A DNA stretch of 60,905 nt from an uncultured Phascolarctobacterium sp. Its GTDB lineage: Bacteria; Bacillota; Negativicutes; Acidaminococcales; Acidaminococcaceae. Shown here piece after piece: positions 24,487-32,713 of this stretch. The stretch is from assembly GCA_949295115.1 (NCBI GenBank), contig CASFJU010000004.1, positions 184,153 through 245,057 on the forward strand, in the 5' to 3' direction. Position 1 is the stretch's first letter. The number at the start of each line of letters is the position of its first letter. A program made the translations under genes and the position numbers. Under the pieces are notes generated by a model. The model searched no databases and had not been told where the DNA came from. It saw nothing but the letters and a program-made list of their open reading frames with translations.

Positions 24487-25611
24487 TTATTTTTCCGCTG
24501 CCAGCCAGGCAATTTCCGCAGCCATTTCGCCGCATTTGTAAAAGTCCTGCAAATCCAGGTATTCTTCACCGGTATGGCAGTTAAAATAACCAACCGTAAT
24601 GCCTACAGTGGCAATGCCGTTGGCGTTAAAGTGGTTGGCGTCCATACCGCCGCCGCTCTTTTCCAGCTTCGGCTCAACGCCCACTTTTTTCAGCGCAGCC
24701 GCCGTCAGGCTTACCGCCGGGCAGTCCTCGCTCAGTTTAAACGCCTTATACAAAACATCATAGCTGTAATCAATTTTCACCTTGTATTCTTCTTCAATCT
24801 TCAGTACAGCGTCGGCGTATTTTTGCAGCAGCGCGTCAAATTCGGCAGAATCGGTGCTGCGCATTTCGCCGTTCACCTCGGCGTAATCGCACACAATGTT
24901 CAGCGCCGGGCCGCCCGCATGTACGGAAGCAATGTTGGCCGTGGAATTAGCGCTCTGCCTGTTGTCAGGGATTGCCAGAATCAATCCCGCCGCCGCACGG
25001 ATAGCGTTAATGCCTTTTTCCGGCGCTTCACCGGCGTGGGATGCCTTGCCGTGGATTTTATAGCAGTAGCTGCATTTTGCCGGAGCTTCTACGGCAATGC
25101 CGCCGATATGCCCTTCGGCATCGAACACAAAACCGTTTTTGGAACGGAATTTATCAAACTCAAAATAGCGTCCGCCCAGAATGCCGAATTCCTCGCAGAC
25201 AGAGAAAGCTACTTCGATATCGCCGTGAGGCCTGTCGGAAGCTTTTAAACGGCGCAGCGCGTCCAGAATAATGCAGATGCCTGCCACGTCGTCAGAAGCC
25301 AGAATCGTGCTGCCGTCGGTATGCACAATGCCTTTTTCCTCGTCCACAATCGGCTTAATGGCGCCGTTATTGGCAACGCGGTCCATGTGTGCAGAAAACA
25401 GCAGTGGTTCGCAGTCCGCCGTGCCGCGAAGAATAGCACGGATATTACCGGCATTGCCGCCGATTTTAGCGCCTGTATCTTCTTCCACAACCTCAAGCCC
25501 CAGCGCTTCCAGCTTGGCTTTCAGCACATCGGCAATCTGTCTTTCGCTGCGGGACTGGACGGGAATCTGCACCAGTTCCAAAAATTCTTCCAACATTTGT
25601 TTATTTTCCAT
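24487..25611 (-). CDS. PepT-like M20 family peptidase
   Basis: This 374-residue zinc aminopeptidase of the M20 tripeptidase-like group has FSAHMDRV (first His and Asp), STILASDDVAGICII (bridging Asp), SVCEEFGILGG (catalytic Glu-Glu) and FDAEGHIGG. A dimerisation domain with YKIHGKASHAGEAPEKGINAI and the C-terminal zinc His in NCHTGEEY follow. It likely trims short peptides in the cytosol. The ATG at 25611 has GGAGG six bases upstream, whereas an in-frame TTG at 25626 would lie before the ribosome site. It follows the MATE gene by 16 bp and may be co-transcribed with it. Confidence 0.88.
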   Translation of the reverse strand: MENKQMLEEFLELVQIPVQSRSERQIADVLKAKLEALGLEVVEEDTGAKIGGNAGNIRAILRGTADCEPLLFSAHMDRVANNGAIKPIVDEEKGIVHTDGSTILASDDVAGICIILDALRRLKASDRPHGDIEVAFSVCEEFGILGGRYFEFDKFRSKNGFVFDAEGHIGGIAVEAPAKCSYCYKIHGKASHAGEAPEKGINAIRAAAGLILAIPDNRQSANSTANIASVHAGGPALNIVCDYAEVNGEMRSTDSAEFDALLQKYADAVLKIEEEYKVKIDYSYDVLYKAFKLSEDCPAVSLTAAALKKVGVEPKLEKSGGGMDANHFNANGIATVGITVGYFNCHTGEEYLDLQDFYKCGEMAAEIAWLAAEK

Positions 25612-25627
25612 TTTGCACCTCCGCAAA

Positions 25628-26971
25628 TTATTTTAAACCTACATGCTTGCGCGCCAGCAACCGCAAAAAGTAATGGTAGCTGGCAAACAAAAAGATTGAC
25701 GAGCCTACCCACGCAATCGGGCTGGCATAGCACACGCCGGTATAGCCGTAATCAACGGTTAAATACAGCGCGGCCGCCGTGCGCAGCACCAGCTCCACAA
25801 TGCCCGAAATCATCGGTATCATGGCAATGCCCATGCCCTGCACGGAGTTTCTGTAAATAAAAATCTGGCTTAAAAAGAAGTAAAACGGCACGCTTAAATG
25901 CAGGTACAGTTTTGCCTCGTCCATAACCTTCGGGCTTGGGTTATCCAAAAAGACGCCAATCATTTCCTGCCCGAAGAAATACATCAGCACCGCCGCAAAC
26001 ACGCTGAAGCCGATGGACAGCAGCGAGCATTTTTTTACGCCGCGGCTGATGCGGGCAAATTTACGTGCGCCGAAGTTCTGCGCCGTATATACCGCCATGG
26101 CAAGGCCGAAGGAAATCATCGGCTGCAAAGCCAGCTGCTCGATACGCATGGCTGCGGTAAAACCGGCAATTGTTTCCGTACCGAACCGGTTGCACACAGC
26201 CTGAATGATTATCATGCCCATGCCCAGGACGGAAAACTGCACCGCCATCGGCATGCCCATGCGGATATGTTCCCACGCAAGCCGGTTATCCCATTTAAAA
26301 TCGCTCAGCTTTAAGTGCAGCACCGGGAACTTACGCGCGATGTAGATAATGCACAAAAGCCCCGATACGCCCTGCGCGATAACCAGCGCCAACGCGCTGC
26401 CCGGCACGCCCCATCCGAAGTTGATGATAAACACCAGCGCCAGCACAATGTTTAACAGCGTGGCGATTATCAGAAAGTACAGCGGCGTTTTGCTGTCGCC
26501 CAGCGAGCGCAGGATGTTGGACAGCATGTTGTATGCCATCATAAAAATCAGCCCGTAAACGATTATCATTACATAGGCTTTGGCATCGGCGTACAGCTTA
26601 TCCGGTATGTTCATCGCCGCCAGTGCCGGGTCGATAAAGATTACCGCCAGCGCCATGACGATTACCACAAAAATCGTACACAGCATCGTCGTCATGGCTG
26701 CGCTGCGCCTTACGCCTTCCAAATCGCCCGCGCCAAAACGCTGGCCCGTAACGACACTGAAGCCGCCGCTCATGCCAAGCGTAAGCACTACCAGCATCAT
26801 AAACAGCGGCGCCGTCGCGCCTACTGCCGCCAGCGCGTCCACGCCAATCGTCCTGCCGACGATGATGATATCGGCGATGTTGTATAACTGCTGAAACACA
26901 TTGCCGATTAACAGCGGCACCATAAAGGGTATGATTAGTTTCAGCGGTTCACCTTCCGTCATATTTTTCAT
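25628..26971 (-). CDS. MATE-family efflux transporter
   Basis: This 447-residue membrane protein has about twelve helices in two MatE repeats. Landmarks are MVPLLIGNVFQQLYNIADIIIVGR at the start of repeat one, GATAPLFMMLVVLTLGMSGGFSVVTGQRFGAGD, and the second-repeat equivalent QPMISFGLAMAVYTAQNFGARK. It exports drugs or metabolites using Na+ or H+. The start is uncertain: ATG at 26971 is chosen over GTG at 26980, neither with a strong ribosome site. A perfect 14-bp palindrome lies at the predicted transcription start, suggesting repression by a MarR- or TetR-type regulator not encoded next door. Confidence 0.87.
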   Translation of the reverse strand: MKNMTEGEPLKLIIPFMVPLLIGNVFQQLYNIADIIIVGRTIGVDALAAVGATAPLFMMLVVLTLGMSGGFSVVTGQRFGAGDLEGVRRSAAMTTMLCTIFVVIVMALAVIFIDPALAAMNIPDKLYADAKAYVMIIVYGLIFMMAYNMLSNILRSLGDSKTPLYFLIIATLLNIVLALVFIINFGWGVPGSALALVIAQGVSGLLCIIYIARKFPVLHLKLSDFKWDNRLAWEHIRMGMPMAVQFSVLGMGMIIIQAVCNRFGTETIAGFTAAMRIEQLALQPMISFGLAMAVYTAQNFGARKFARISRGVKKCSLLSIGFSVFAAVLMYFFGQEMIGVFLDNPSPKVMDEAKLYLHLSVPFYFFLSQIFIYRNSVQGMGIAMIPMISGIVELVLRTAAALYLTVDYGYTGVCYASPIAWVGSSIFLFASYHYFLRLLARKHVGLK

Positions 26972-26998
26972 AAGTATCACTGCCTGTATTTATTAGAT

Positions 26999-27012
26999 TG
27001 ACTTATAAGTCA
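26999..27012. promoter_or_regulatory. Operator-like palindrome of MATE gene
   Basis: TGACTTATAAGTCA is a perfect 14-bp palindrome lying 9-22 bp downstream of the -10 box on the minus strand, that is over the transcription start. Its core ACTTATAAGT recurs upstream of dcuC. Confidence 0.55.
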
Positions 27013-27020
27013 GCAATTTC

Positions 27021-27049
27021 ATTTTAACATTTTTCCATATAATAAACAA
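27021..27049 (-). promoter_or_regulatory. MATE gene promoter
   Basis: On the minus strand TTGTTT and TAAAAT are 17 bp apart, about 50-80 bp upstream of the MATE start. Confidence 0.5.
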
Positions 27050-27072
27050 TCTATTTTATAATTCGACCGTGT

Positions 27073-27723
27073 TTACGCTTTTACCTTCCAGCGGTCGAAA
27101 AAATGCAGGTATTTTTCGTACAGGTAAATCATCCTGCCCCCCAGCACAGCCGCCGCAATGGTACCCAACCCTACTCCGCGCAGCGTGCTGAATTCCAGCA
27201 GCGAAATTACAATGCTGATTACAACCAAGGTAATATCAAAACCGTTTTTAACCATGCTGAAATTCTTTCTGGAGATAAAGGTCAGCACATTAACCATCCC
27301 TTCACCGGCAGCAAAAAAGATTTTGGCGCGCACTTCCAGAAACACGCCAAACGCCAGCACCACAATGCTTATCAGGCAGGCCGCCCATTTTTCAAGCTGC
27401 GTTTCCGGGTTCACATCCTGCAAAACCCACATAAACAGGTCAATGCCGTAACCAAACGGCACGGTTAAAATTACCTGCCCTATCAGCTCGCGCCAGTAAA
27501 AAGCGCGCAAAAGCAGCGGCTGCACCGCGATAAAGGCAAAATTCATTATAATTGTAATAATGCCGACGCTGAACGGCGTGCACATGCTTAACACCCACGG
27601 CACGCTGGATATCGGCGACGTGCCCAAATCTGCCTTGCACGACAGTGCTATGCCGAAGGTCATGCAGGCAATGCCGCAGATAAACATCATAATGCGCGGC
27701 CCGAAATGCTGATTGGTATTCAT
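27073..27723 (-). CDS. YczE/YitT-type membrane protein
   Basis: This 216-residue protein with five to six hydrophobic segments belongs to the YczE-like group often annotated as DUF6198/YitT. Typical features are FGIALSCKADLGTSPISSVPW near the N-terminus and the LGTSP motif. The function of this family is not established; YczE in Bacillus is linked to lipopeptide production. The ATG at 27723 has GAAGGG nine bases upstream; the alternative ATG at 27732 overlaps that site. It lies upstream of the MATE gene on the same strand, but the MATE gene has its own promoter in the 100-bp gap. Confidence 0.72.
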   Translation of the reverse strand: MNTNQHFGPRIMMFICGIACMTFGIALSCKADLGTSPISSVPWVLSMCTPFSVGIITIIMNFAFIAVQPLLLRAFYWRELIGQVILTVPFGYGIDLFMWVLQDVNPETQLEKWAACLISIVVLAFGVFLEVRAKIFFAAGEGMVNVLTFISRKNFSMVKNGFDITLVVISIVISLLEFSTLRGVGLGTIAAAVLGGRMIYLYEKYLHFFDRWKVKA

Positions 27724-27780
27724 AAAAATCATCCCTTCTCAAAACAATAAATTTGCAAATAGCGGCAATGCTGCCAAATA

Positions 27781-27806
27781 AAAAAAGACGATAGCTCGTC
27801 TTTTTT
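27781..27806. terminator. Terminator of FAH-family gene
   Basis: AAAAAAGACGA pairs with TCGTCTTTTTT around TAGC. The symmetric A and T tracts allow function on both strands. Confidence 0.85.
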
Positions 27807-27820
27807 TACAGCCGTTTATT

Positions 27821-28582
27821 TTAGCCTTTTACTACGGTATTGGTCAGCTTGCCGATGCCTTCAATCTCTACCGTTACCACGTCGCCGGGCACCATCGGGC
27901 CACAGCCCATCGGTGTGCCGGTCAGCACCAGATCGCCTGCATCCAGCGTCATGCTTTCGGAGATATAGCTTAAAATTTCATACGGGTTGTAAACCATGTC
28001 GCTCGTGCGCCCGTTCTGTTTCAGCTCGCCGTTAAGGTAAGTTTTAATAGCAAGGTCGGTCGGGTCAAGGTCTGTTTCCAGCCACGGCCCCAGCGGGCAA
28101 AAGGTATCGAACGATTTGCTGCGCAGCCATTGCACGTCGTCCAGCTGCAAATCGCGCGCCGTTACATCGTTGGCGCAGGTATAACCCAAAATATAATCCT
28201 TTACTTCTTCCGGTTTTACGTTGCGCATGCGCTTTTTAATTACCACGCCCAGCTCAGCTTCGTAAACAACCTCTTTGCTCTGCCACGGGTACACAATCGC
28301 TTCCCCGTCGCCGATAATCGTATGCGCCGCCTTACTGAACAGCATGGGTTCCTTCGGCACTTCCGCATGAAATTCCTCCGCATGCTGGCGATAATTAAAG
28401 CCAACGCAGATAATCTGCTTGGGCACGCACGGCGCCAGTAATTTAATCTCGGACAGCTTAAATTCCTCGTCGGTAATGCGCCAGAAGGTATCAAGGCTGC
28501 CGTATACGGTTCTTACAACGTCGCCGTCGATAAAACCGATTCTTTTATTGCCGTTAGGTTCTTCAAAACGTATACATCTCAT
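27821..28582 (-). CDS. Fumarylacetoacetate hydrolase family protein
   Basis: This 253-residue metal-dependent enzyme of the FAH superfamily (YisK/HpcE-like) has a short N-terminal domain and then the catalytic core. Visible are ICVGFNYRQHAEEF, KEPMLFSKAAHTIIG, the metal-binding YEAELGVVI (Glu ligands), YTCANDVTARDLQ, KSFDTFCPLGPW and LTGTPMGCGPMVPGDVV. Family members act as acylpyruvate hydrolases, oxaloacetate decarboxylases or hydratase/isomerases; the substrate here is undetermined. It starts one base after the stop of the upstream PHP gene, so the two form an operon ended by a clear terminator. Confidence 0.85.
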   Translation of the reverse strand: MRCIRFEEPNGNKRIGFIDGDVVRTVYGSLDTFWRITDEEFKLSEIKLLAPCVPKQIICVGFNYRQHAEEFHAEVPKEPMLFSKAAHTIIGDGEAIVYPWQSKEVVYEAELGVVIKKRMRNVKPEEVKDYILGYTCANDVTARDLQLDDVQWLRSKSFDTFCPLGPWLETDLDPTDLAIKTYLNGELKQNGRTSDMVYNPYEILSYISESMTLDAGDLVLTGTPMGCGPMVPGDVVTVEIEGIGKLTNTVVKG

Positions 28583-28583
28583 T

Positions 28584-29360
28584 TTAAAGCATCATCCTTT
28601 GCATTTTTCGTTGTTCAAAATACACCGGCACCAGTCCGGCTGCCTCTGCCATTTCCCGGGCAATATCCAATCGCCGCCCCACATGTTCCTGATAGTGCGC
28701 GTCGCTGCCCAGCGTTGCGTAACGCCCGCCCAGTTCGCGGTAACGCTTGTATAAAACCAGCAAATGCTCAACAGCTGCCGGGTTATCCAGACGCCGCGTG
28801 TTAATTTCAATTGCCTTATCCTTTTCAACCAGCAGCTTGAACACCGCGTCAAAAAGCTCCGGCGCTTCGGCGTAAACCAGTTCCTTATCCTCGTAAGGCA
28901 TATAGCGGCACATATAATCGATATGCGCAAAGCTGTCAAAATTATCATGCAGCTTTAAGTTCTCCGCCGTTGCCAGCAAAAACTCCCTCACGGCTTCCTG
29001 CTTTGTTTTGCCGTTATAGGTTTTCGCCTCGTACATATCGCGCCCATTCATGCAATGCATGGAACCAAGAATAAAATCAAACGGGTATTTTTTCCCGAGC
29101 GCGTCGTCATTGGCAGCCGTGCTTTCCTGCATGCCTACTTCAATGCCCAGCAGCAGTTTTTTGCTGCGGTACGGCCCGCACCTGGCAAAATAATCGGCAA
29201 TGTCAAAAACAAAGGCTTCCGGGTTCGTCGGGTAATCCTCGTCCCAGTGTTCCGTTATAATCATGCCTATGCCAAGTTTTTCCGCCGCGGTTTTCGCCTC
29301 GTCAATATTCATTTTGGAATCAATGGAATACCGGCAGTGCATGTGTGTATCAAAAATCAT
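28584..29360 (-). CDS. PHP-domain histidinol-phosphatase-like hydrolase
   Basis: This 258-residue metal hydrolase is of the HisK type. Metal ligands are recognisable in DTHMHCRYSIDS (H-x-H), TEHWDEDYP, GIEVGMQE, LGSMHCMNGRD and the late TLGSDAHYQEHVG. Biosynthetic L-histidinol phosphate phosphatase is one possible role, but no his gene is nearby and many HisK-like proteins have other substrates. GCGAGG precedes the ATG. A TATAAT box within a 6-bp inverted repeat (GCATAG / CTATGC, 29373-29399) lies about 20 bp upstream. Confidence 0.8.
   Translation of the reverse strand: MIFDTHMHCRYSIDSKMNIDEAKTAAEKLGIGMIITEHWDEDYPTNPEAFVFDIADYFARCGPYRSKKLLLGIEVGMQESTAANDDALGKKYPFDFILGSMHCMNGRDMYEAKTYNGKTKQEAVREFLLATAENLKLHDNFDSFAHIDYMCRYMPYEDKELVYAEAPELFDAVFKLLVEKDKAIEINTRRLDNPAAVEHLLVLYKRYRELGGRYATLGSDAHYQEHVGRRLDIAREMAEAAGLVPVYFEQRKMQRMML
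28651..28664. promoter_or_regulatory. Second candidate Noc-binding site
   Basis: ATTTCCCGGGCAAT matches the Bacillus Noc consensus at 13 of 14 positions. It lies inside the PHP hydrolase gene, so chance conservation of codons cannot be excluded. Confidence 0.35.
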
Positions 29361-29372
29361 TTTTACTACCTC

Positions 29373-29399
29373 GCATAGTCTATTATAACATATCTATGC
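29373..29399 (-). promoter_or_regulatory. -10 region inside inverted repeat, PHP-FAH operon
   Basis: GCATAG and CTATGC arms flank 15 bp that contain a minus-strand TATAAT. A repressor dimer here would cover the -10 box of the PHP gene. Confidence 0.45.
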
Positions 29400-29564
29400 A
29401 AAAAAGCTGCGCTTACTGAAGATTTTACAAAATCCGTTTATTTTTGCCGTTTTCTTTACACGCTTTCAAATTTCGCTTTTCAGCGGATTTTTGTGTTTTG
29501 GTATATCAAACTATTAATTTTGTATTTTCTCTGCCTTAACGGCGATTTAAACGCATGGATTTTT

Positions 29565-30056
29565 TCAGCGCATTACCTGTTCCAAAACATCTTTTTCCTC
29601 ATCGGAAAGCTGATAAGTGGATTTTCCGTTTTCCACCGGTTTGGCATAGCTGCGGTTATCCTCACGTCCATACAGGCTGGAAAGAACAACGCCGTTATTG
29701 TTTTCATCCAGCACTGCCAGCGAATAGCTTAAATTGCTGCCGGTATCGCTGAAAGCGTTGTAGCGCATCAGCTTAACCTTCTGCACACAGCCCTTCATCT
29801 GTTCGCGCATTGCCTGATGACGCTGTTCCAGTTCATCCAGTTCTGCTTTTGCAGCACGCACTTCCGTCAGGGTCTGCGTTAAAATTTCATCCCAGTTTTT
29901 ATCATCGCCCTGCGTAAAAAAGTCGTACTTTTTCTGCAAAGCTGCTAACTTTTTGCTCTGGCTGCTGTACATTTTAAACAGCACCAAAACCAAAACAACC
30001 AATACCAAAATTATCACAAACAAATAGTTCTGCATTATTAAATTTACGTTTTCCAA
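29565..30056 (-). CDS. DUF4446 family protein
   Basis: This 163-residue protein has one N-terminal membrane helix (residues ~8-27, very Leu/Val rich), a coiled-coil-like stretch (~35-90, SKKLAALQKKYDFF... and KAELDELEQRHQAM) and a C-terminal globular part with LMRYNAFSDTGSNLSYSLAVLDENNNGVVLSSLYGRED, the DUF4446 signature. Function is unknown; the family is commonly found near parB in Firmicutes, as here. The start is taken as TTG at 30056 because GGAGG lies seven bases upstream; no nearby ATG has a comparable site. Confidence 0.82.
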   Translation of the reverse strand: MENVNLIMQNYLFVIILVLVVLVLVLFKMYSSQSKKLAALQKKYDFFTQGDDKNWDEILTQTLTEVRAAKAELDELEQRHQAMREQMKGCVQKVKLMRYNAFSDTGSNLSYSLAVLDENNNGVVLSSLYGREDNRSYAKPVENGKSTYQLSDEEKDVLEQVMR

Positions 30057-30069
30057 AGTTCTTCCTCCA

Positions 30070-30768
30070 TTATATAAAATAATAAGCCAGCACTCCTGCA
30101 ACAAGCACCGCAGGCAGCTGGTTGGAAATTCTGATTTCCAGCAGCTTCAGCGAATTGATGCCGATTGCCATAATCAGCACGCCGCCGCAGGCCGTTACTT
30201 CATTCAATACAGCTTCCGTCATTACCGGCTGCAAAAAGCCTGCCAGCATCGTCAGCGAACCTTGATAAAGAAATACGCTGACTGCCGAAAACGCCACGCC
30301 GATGCCAAGGTTGGCCGCCAGGATTACGGAAATAATGCCGTCCAGCGTTGCTTTGGCATATAATATGGTAGCGTCCTGCTTTAAACCGTCCTGCAACGCG
30401 CCGACTACAGCCATAGCGCCGATGCAGAAAATCAGCGTTGCCGATATAAAACCTTCGGCAATTTTAGCAGCCACGCTACCATCCGCACCGCGGTAAAATT
30501 TGTTGGCTAAATAATTGCCAAGCCTTTGCAGATGCCCGTCAATATCCAGCGCCTCGCCGATGATGGAACCGATAACAAGGCTGACAACGCAGATAACGAT
30601 GTTGCCTGTTTTCAGCGCCATCTGCAAGCCGATAACGAAAATACACAGCGCCACGCCCTGCATAATCGTCTGCTGCCATTTCTTCGGCAGCCCGCGCCGC
30701 AGCACAACGCCTATCAAAGTGCCGCCGATAATCGCCAGCGCGTTGGCAATTGTACCCAGACCGCTCAT
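30070..30768 (-). CDS. DUF554 family membrane protein
   Basis: This 232-residue integral membrane protein has about seven helices and begins LGTIANALAIIGGTLIGVVLRRGLPKKWQQTIMQGVALCIFVIGLQMAL, the hallmark of DUF554 (YdfK/YqgA family). A transport role has been suggested for the family but no substrate is established. It lies between parB and the DUF4446 gene on the same strand, with the DUF4446 start 13 bp after its stop, so the two are probably co-transcribed. Confidence 0.82.
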   Translation of the reverse strand: MSGLGTIANALAIIGGTLIGVVLRRGLPKKWQQTIMQGVALCIFVIGLQMALKTGNIVICVVSLVIGSIIGEALDIDGHLQRLGNYLANKFYRGADGSVAAKIAEGFISATLIFCIGAMAVVGALQDGLKQDATILYAKATLDGIISVILAANLGIGVAFSAVSVFLYQGSLTMLAGFLQPVMTEAVLNEVTACGGVLIMAIGINSLKLLEIRISNQLPAVLVAGVLAYYFI

Positions 30769-30824
30769 AACTGCATCACCGGCACAAAATAGTTTTTCAT
30801 TTGTCTTCCCTCATTTACAATAAG

Positions 30825-31769
30825 TTAAACGGTCAGTTTCTGTTTTTTCTTTTCCGTTTGTTTCGGTCGCTGTTCCAGCAGTTCGTAAATTCTTTCCAAA
30901 TCCTCTGCCGAATAATATTCTATCTCTATCTTGCCCTGCTTTTCGTTTTTCGGCACAATTTTAACCTTCGTACCCAAAAGTTCAATCAAACGGTTCTGGA
31001 AATCACGGCAGTAAACGCTGATTTCTTTAGCCCTGCGTTTTTTGGCAGGCTTTTCTTTTTTATCATCGTAAAACGGAATGTTCTCGCCGTTTTTAATCTT
31101 CTTTACAAGTTCTTCCACGGCGCGTGCCGATAAGCCCTGTTCGATAATGAATAGCGCCAGCTGCTCCTGTTCTTCCTGATTGTCCAGTGACAGCAGCGGC
31201 CTTACCTGACCCATCGTTAATGTTTCACGTGAAACAGCGTCGCGCACATCCTGCGGTAAATTTAACAGGCGCAGAATGTTGGTAACAGCAGTACGGCTGC
31301 GGCCGATTTTCTGCGCCGCCTGTTCCTGATTGAAACCAAACTCGCTCATAAGGCGTTTAATGCCTTCCGCTTCTTCAATCGGGTTCAGGTCATGGCGCTG
31401 AATATTTTCCACCAGAGCAATCTCTGCCATCTTGGCGTTGTCATAATCACGCACAATAACAGGCACGGTTTTTAATTTGGCATTTTTGGCCGCACGCCAG
31501 CGCCTTTCACCGGCAACAATTTCATATTTGCGTCCGTTTTTACGGACAATTAATGGCTGAATAACGCCGTGTTCCTTAATGCTTTCGGTTAATTCTTCCA
31601 GCTTGTCCGCGTCAAAAGTTTTGCGCGGCTGCTGTGGGTTCGGCGTAATATCGCCGACAGCAATTTCTATTTCCTTTTCATGGGGCTGTACTTCTTCAAC
31701 CGGCGCTACTGTTTCGTTATCAGTAAAAATTGCGCCCAAGCCTTTGCCCAATCCGCCTTTTTTATTCAT
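30825..31769 (-). CDS. parB: Chromosome partitioning protein ParB
   Basis: This 314-residue centromere-binding CTP-switch protein has an N-terminal GLGKGLGAIF ParA-interacting stretch and a ParB/Srx domain (about 42-135) with NPQQPRKTFD, GVIQPLIVRK and AGERRWRAAK (CTP-binding motif). A helix-turn-helix (NQEQAAQKIGRSRTAVTNILRLLNLP) and a C-terminal dimerisation segment follow. The ATG at 31769 has GGAGG upstream and overlaps the parA stop by eight bases. A perfect parS lies within this gene at 31221-31236. Confidence 0.95.
   Translation of the reverse strand: MNKKGGLGKGLGAIFTDNETVAPVEEVQPHEKEIEIAVGDITPNPQQPRKTFDADKLEELTESIKEHGVIQPLIVRKNGRKYEIVAGERRWRAAKNAKLKTVPVIVRDYDNAKMAEIALVENIQRHDLNPIEEAEGIKRLMSEFGFNQEQAAQKIGRSRTAVTNILRLLNLPQDVRDAVSRETLTMGQVRPLLSLDNQEEQEQLALFIIEQGLSARAVEELVKKIKNGENIPFYDDKKEKPAKKRRAKEISVYCRDFQNRLIELLGTKVKIVPKNEKQGKIEIEYYSAEDLERIYELLEQRPKQTEKKKQKLTV
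31221..31236. promoter_or_regulatory. parS site inside parB
   Basis: TGTTTCACGTGAAACA is the exact 16-bp bacterial parS consensus. It lies in the parB coding region about 12.6 kb from the origin. Confidence 0.95.
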
Positions 31770-32523
31770 CGCCAAGAACCTCCTGCGCCAGTTCCGAATA
31801 TACCTGCGCGCCTTTGGATTTAGGGTCGTACACAATTACCGGCTGCCCGTGGCTCGGTGCTTCGCTTAAGCGCACATTGCGCGGGATAATGGTATTGTAC
31901 ATTTTGGTGTTAAAATATTTGCGCACTTCGCCGACAACATCACTGGATAAATTGGTGCGTTGGTCAAACATCGTCATCAAAACGCCTTCCAGTTTCAGCG
32001 CCGGATTCAGGTTGCGCTGCACAAGTTTAATAGTGTTCATCAGCTGGCTCACGCCTTCTAAAGCGTAAAATTCGCACTGAATAGGCACCAGTACGGAATT
32101 AGCGGCGGTCAGTGCATTGATGGTCAAAAGGCCCAGAGAAGGCGGGCAGTCAATCAGCACATAATCGTAATCGTGTTTTACACGTTCCAGCGCATTTTTC
32201 AAACGCCCTTCCCTGTTCATCAGGCTGACAAGTTCAATTTCCGCGCCTGCCAGCTGAATCGTTGCCGGAATTACGTCCAGATTTTCATAATCGCTGTGCA
32301 GTAATACGTCCTTCATCGGCACGTCGTTGATTAAGGTATCGTAAACACATTTTTTTATATCGCGCTTATCAAAACCAAGGCCGCTGGTGGCATTGCCCTG
32401 CGGGTCTTCGTCCAGCATCAGCACCTTGCGCCCCTTCTGTGCAAGGCAGGCGGCAAGGTTTACAGCCGTCGTCGTTTTGCCAACGCCGCCTTTTTGGTTT
32501 GCAATTGCAATTACCTTTACCAA
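31762..32523 (-). CDS. parA: Chromosome partitioning ATPase ParA/Soj
   Basis: This 253-residue deviant Walker ATPase has NQKGGVGKTTTAVNL at the start, MLDEDPQGNATSGLG as the second motif and YVLIDCPPSLGLLT as Walker B. It binds non-specific DNA in the ATP dimer form and drives origin segregation with ParB; in Firmicutes Soj also controls DnaA. The TTG at 32523 is chosen because GAGGTG lies seven bases upstream; the in-frame GTG at 32532 overlaps that site. parB overlaps its end. Confidence 0.95.
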   Translation of the reverse strand: MVKVIAIANQKGGVGKTTTAVNLAACLAQKGRKVLMLDEDPQGNATSGLGFDKRDIKKCVYDTLINDVPMKDVLLHSDYENLDVIPATIQLAGAEIELVSLMNREGRLKNALERVKHDYDYVLIDCPPSLGLLTINALTAANSVLVPIQCEFYALEGVSQLMNTIKLVQRNLNPALKLEGVLMTMFDQRTNLSSDVVGEVRKYFNTKMYNTIIPRNVRLSEAPSHGQPVIVYDPKSKGAQVYSELAQEVLGDE

Positions 32524-32612
32524 ATTTCTCACCTCATAAAATCATTAAAACTTTCTTAATAATTTTATCACATTTTGCAATTTAAAAATATAGAAAAACT
32601 AAAACTTTTTTA

Positions 32613-32628
32613 CGTTTCACGTGAAACA
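32613..32628. promoter_or_regulatory. Second parS-like site upstream of parA
   Basis: CGTTTCACGTGAAACA matches the parS consensus at 15 of 16 positions and lies about 90 bp upstream of parA. It may serve segregation and autorepression. Confidence 0.85.
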
Positions 32629-32691
32629 TTTTAAAATTTTACAGAGCATTTTTGTTTAAAACACATCACCAAAAGTTCTGCAAAATAAAAA

Positions 32692-32710
32692 ACGCGGCGC
32701 AAGGCCGCAT
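32692..32710 (-). terminator. Terminator of YbaK-like gene
   Basis: A seven-base-pair GC-rich stem (minus strand ATGCGGC with GCCGCGT, one G-U) precedes a TTTTTT tract. Confidence 0.75.
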
Positions 32711-32713
32711 CTT

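Noticed and set aside
29427..29494. Inverted repeat ACAAAATCCG ... CGGATTTTTGT as a structured RNA
   Set aside because: The 40-plus base loop and imperfect arms in AT-rich DNA make it too weak to report as a feature.
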